Source: Novosphingobium acidiphilum DSM 19966 (GTDB taxonomy: Bacteria; Pseudomonadota; Alphaproteobacteria; Sphingomonadales; Sphingomonadaceae). From it: DNA of 43,679 nt. A program made the position numbers and the translations under genes. Below, piece by piece: positions 40,313 to 43,679 of this stretch. Below the pieces are notes generated by a model. That model was given only the letters and a program-made list of their open reading frames with translations, was not told the origin of the DNA and ran no database searches. Every line of letters starts with the position of its first letter. Positions within the stretch are counted from its first letter, which is position 1. The stretch covers positions 1 to 43,679 of the forward strand of contig NZ_AUBA01000024.1 of assembly GCF_000429005.1 (NCBI RefSeq), written 5' to 3'.

Positions 40313-43020
40313 TCACCTGATCGGCCACCTGCACGGGCAGGAACAACCGTGTCTGGAACTGGATCACCTCCGTATAGGCGCCGCGCGCCTTCCAGCTGGC
40401 AAGCCCGCGCGGATCAAAGCCGATCACTTCGAGCCGCTGCTCGCCGTTGACCCGGGCCCGCTTGAGCGAAAGCCCGCGCGCGGCATCGATCGGCACGACC
40501 TTGCCCGCCAGAGCCGCGCCGATGATGTCGGATGCAGAAAGGGCGATGGCACCGTCGAGCCCGAGCCTGGCCAGGAGATCGTTGACGGCATCGGTCGGTA
40601 CGATCCGGCCCAGATAGGACCTGCCGTCCTGGGTGATCAGCCGGCGCACTTGTGCATCATCACCGAGCAGATTCCATATCGGCAACAACCGCCCGGTGGC
40701 AAGGTAGAAGCGCTCCACCGCAGGATGCGCGGCCGCATCGTCGGCTTCGGCCTGCCATTGCGCCTCGAACGTTGCCGCATCGATATCGGCCCAGTGCGAT
40801 TCATCGAGATCGCCTTGCGTCACGTAGCCGCTCCGGCCCTGCCGGTGGACTTTCCATACCGGCATGGGATGCCCATCCTCATCCAGCCAAGGCCGGTCAG
40901 GAACAAACAGCGCCAGCTTGCCCGAGCGCGCGTTGCGCATCATGCGCGCGCGGCCTGCCGCACGGGTCAGGCGCGCGGTGATGTCGGCAAGGGTGGTGAT
41001 CTTCGGGGCCCATTGCGCCTCGATCGTCAGCAGGCTGGTGACAGCACCGTTCTTGTCGCGCAGGCATTCACGCTCCTCGATCACGGTCAGCTTGTCAGCC
41101 AGCAGGGTTTCGACGCCGGCATCGTATGTGCCCGCCTTCCTTGCGGCCTCGATGCGGGCTTCGACCAGCCCCATGAATTCATCGAAGATGGCGTTCTGGA
41201 TGGCAATCGGCAGGGCGAGGATGCGGTTGAGCCAGCGCTGGATCGGCGGAAGGGCGTCGACCAGTTCGCCCTCGTGTTCGAGCTTGAGGCCGGAAAGCTC
41301 GCAGAAAGAGGTGAAGCCGATCGAGGTCAGTTTGCCGGCATGGAGCAGGCGGAACCATTGGCCGAGCGCTTCCTGGGCATATGTGCTTTCCAGACTGTCG
41401 GCGGGGTTGAACAGGTTTTGGCCGCCGGTCTGGCGCTGCCCGCGTGTGAGGGCACCGAGCGCATCGAGGCGGCGTGCAATTGTCGAGATAAAGCGTCGTT
41501 CACCGCGGCAATCGGTCGTGACGGGTCGGAAGATCGGCGCACTGGCCTGATGGGTGCGGTTGGTGCGGCCGAGCCCCTGGATCGCCTTGTCCGCGCGCCA
41601 GCCAGGCTCCAGCAGGAAATGCACCCGGCGCTGCTGGTTGGCTGCGGCCAGGCTCGCATGATACGAGCGCCCGGTGCCGCCCGCATCGGAAAACACCAGA
41701 ATGCGCTTCTTGCCCGCCATGAACAGGTTTGCATCCGCCACGCCAGCAGAGGCCGAACGCGCTTGCAGTTTTTGCGAACCATCGGGCAGCGTCAGCAGGC
41801 GTTTCGTGCGCCCGGTCACTTCGGCCACGGCGTCTGCGCCAAAATGGCCGATGATGCCATCGAGCGCGGGCACGATCGGCGGCAGCGCGGCGAGCATTTC
41901 GATCATCTCGTCGCGCATGCGGCAGGCCAGAGGGCACAGCACGGGATTACCGTCGACATCGAGCATCGGGCGTGAACGCTCGGTGCCGTCCTCTTCAAAA
42001 TATGATTCCATCGCACGGGTGGGAAAGGCGTGCTGCAGATAGGTCAGCATGGCCTGACGCGGCGAAAGGTCGATCGCCAGTTCGGCCCGGTCCTCGGCAT
42101 CGAGATCGGCAAGACGGCGATCGAGCAGGGCTTCCGATGTCGAGACCAGCTGGATCACCGCCGACATACTTTGATCGAGCGCCTGCTGTATGGCGGGCAG
42201 CAGGCTCGGCAGCTTCATCGAGAGCAAAAGCTGTGCGAAAAACCGCTGCACCGCACTGGCAAAGCGGCTGCGTGCAGCGGCCAGCGCCTGACCATTCAGC
42301 GTCTTGCCCTCAAGCGGATCGACCACACCGGCGGCGGCAAGCGCTGCTTCCATGTGCCGGAATATGATCGACCAGCCTTGCGAATAGGCGTCGAAGTCGG
42401 CGATCTGTCCGGGTGTCAGCTTGTGTTCGAGCACGTCGTATTCGACGCCGGCATAGGACAGCGAGCGGGCGCAATAGACGCCCATGCACTTGAGCTCGCG
42501 GGCAACCAGTTCGAGCGCGGCTATACCGCCTGCCCGGATGCGTTCGATAAAGCTCGTCCGATCAGGAAACTGTGTCCCCTCACCCCACAGCCCAAGCCGT
42601 GTGGCATAGGCAAGGTTGCCGATGTCCGTGGCACCTGTAGCAGAGGCATAGACAATCCGTGCCCGCGGCAACCGGTTCTGCAATTCCACTCCTGCGAGCC
42701 CCTGTTGCGAGGCCTTGCCGGGCCCGAACCGGACATCGCCTGTTCGCCCTTGTCCTGCGGCAATGCCACCCATCCCGTGGGCTTCATCGAACACGATCAG
42801 TCCGTCATAATCCGCTCCACACCATTCGACGATCTGCTGGAGACGGCTCTTGCCGCCTGCGGCGCTGCGCAAGGTGGCATAGCTCGCAAACAGGATGCCG
42901 GATGTCAGTGCGATTTTGGTCTCGGGCCTGAATTTGCCCAGCGGCACGATGTCGATCGCCATGCCGCCCAGCGCTTCCCAGTCGCGTACCGCATCGGCGA
43001 TCAGCGCCGAATTCTCTGAA
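40293..43020 (-). pseudogene. strawberry-notch-like helicase, 5' end removed by IS1380
   Basis: About 908 residues of the C-terminal side of a strawberry-notch-like superfamily 2 helicase remain. Present are the DEAH box VFDEAHGMGG, VYASATGATDIGNLAYATRL, the helicase-C block KRILVFSDAGGTGRSYHASLA and the arginine-finger block QGLGRTNRTHQASAPIF. The N-terminal part with Walker A and the usual methyltransferase-like region is missing. At 43020 homology stops after GSENSALIADAVRDW and the sequence becomes IS1380 end. The frame continues into the IS to 43088, so a short fusion product is possible, but it would lack ATP binding. Confidence 0.88.
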
Positions 43021-43679
43021 CCCACATTTCCCAGATTGGAATGGAAAAATCTGGCAATTTCGGTGGTATAGTGTAGCAATATCAGCATGATGGGCGGTCT
43101 TGAGGGCTGATTTTATGACGCACCCGGCGGGTGAAACGGAAACGGGTGATTTGCGGGTCGATTTTGACCGCCGCCTGAGATTGGAGTTTCACGGATCGCG
43201 GATCACGTCGGATGCCGGCTTGCTGGCCTTTCGCGAACTTGATGACGCGCTGGGCCTGACAGGGATGGCCGGGGAGATATTGACTGACAGCAGGACGGGT
43301 CGGAATGGCAGGCACAGCCTGATGGCGCAGTTCCGGCAATCAGTCTTCGGGCGGCTCGCAGGCTACGAGGACGTCAACGACGCCGACCGGCTCGGCGCTG
43401 ACCCGGCGATGCGCTGGATCGTGGGTGGGCAGGCCGTGATGGGACAGGCTGCCTCGACCAGTCAGATGGGGCGGTTCGAGACCGAGGTTCTGGCCAAAGA
43501 AGCCAATGTCACGGCGCTCGCCGATCTGTCGGGCCGGTGGATCGACGTGGTGCATGCCCGCCGCCCGGCCAATGTCGTGGTGCTCGACATGGACAGCAGC
43601 GTCAGTCCCACGCATGGCGAGCAGGAAGGCACCGCCTACAACGGCCACTTCGGCTGCACCTGCTATCACCCGTTGTTCG
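43021..43679 (+). mobile_element. IS1380-family insertion sequence, left part only
   Basis: The element interrupts the helicase gene at about 43020. The first bases include CCCACATTTCCCAGATTGG and a short inverted pairing CAGATT/AATCTG. The transposase starts at 43115 and runs off the window. The exact left boundary and the target duplication cannot be fixed without the other end. Confidence 0.82.
43115..43679 (+). CDS. IS1380-family transposase (partial, no stop in window)
   Basis: An open frame of 188 codons starts at ATG 43115 (MTHPAGETETGDLRVDFDRR) and is cut by the window end. It includes ITSDAGLLAFRELDDALGL, RHSLMAQFRQSVFGRLAGYE, DVNDADRLGADPAMR and the first catalytic Asp block VVLDMDSSVSPTHGEQEG, all typical of IS1380 transposases frequent in sphingomonads. 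The remaining two acidic residues lie beyond the window. Confidence 0.92.
   Translation, partial: MTHPAGETETGDLRVDFDRRLRLEFHGSRITSDAGLLAFRELDDALGLTGMAGEILTDSRTGRNGRHSLMAQFRQSVFGRLAGYEDVNDADRLGADPAMRWIVGGQAVMGQAASTSQMGRFETEVLAKEANVTALADLSGRWIDVVHARRPANVVVLDMDSSVSPTHGEQEGTAYNGHFGCTCYHPLF

Noticed and set aside
40080..41975. 631-codon plus-strand frame
   Set aside because: Antisense to the helicase gene, which has clear helicase motifs.
1..43679. Replication initiator, tRNA, rRNA or resistance genes
   Set aside because: None could be found by reading both strands; the plasmid's replication gene must lie outside the window.

Overview
The window reads as about 43.7 kb of a conjugative plasmid (or a plasmid-like integrative element) from an alphaproteobacterium, most likely a sphingomonad (Novosphingobium, Sphingobium or Sphingomonas type). 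The reasons are high GC, an IS1380 and an IS1595 family element at the two edges, a complete virB/virD4 type IV secretion system (T4SS), and the accessory set DUF736, DUF2493, DUF1173, DUF3768, ArdC, a large ParB-like protein and a strawberry-notch-like helicase that often travels on plasmids of this group. No replication initiator, antibiotic-resistance gene, tRNA or rRNA is visible. The genus is inference.

Layout. 1-1150: a complete-looking IS1595 element. 1157-2239: a small Cro-type regulator, a resolvase-like protein that has lost its catalytic residues, and a promoter region rich in inverted repeats. 2240-21138 (+ strand): one long transfer and partition operon, kikA/trbM-like, virB1, virB2, virB3, virB4, virB5, virB6, virB7, virB8, virB9, virB10, virB11, virD4, a TOPRIM/LPD7 primase-like protein, parA and parB, many with 1-17 nt overlaps. 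A hairpin terminator at 21211-21235 separates parB from the convergent relaxase and mobC genes (- strand, 21265-23523). A nic-like site (TATCCTG|T at 23523-23530), matching the IncP/Ti border core, sits at the mobC start.

23530-43020 is the other half. If the nic call is right, this half enters the recipient first. It holds perfect hairpins, a 187-bp tandem repeat, ssb, a coiled-coil membrane protein, a DUF2493 SLOG protein, DUF736, a CHC2 primase, small unknown genes, ArdC antirestriction, a large ParB-like protein, a truncated PemK-like toxin gene and a helicase broken by IS1380. Nearly all lie on the - strand, so the transferred + strand is their template.

The most interesting signal is non-coding. 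A leader of about 150 nt occurs twice, upstream of ssb (24970-25120) and upstream of an unnoticed 51-aa gene (29471-29614). Three hairpins are kept while their stem sequences change. A second duplicated hairpin element lies at 25640-25715 and 26466-26545. I propose, as inference, that the first pair are structured regulatory leaders or single-strand promoters (functionally like F plasmid Frpo) for early expression in the recipient. A second notable signal is a shared C-terminal tail (VAR-x5-HEFK, then LPDPPK) on the relaxase and the primase-like protein, a candidate T4SS export signal.
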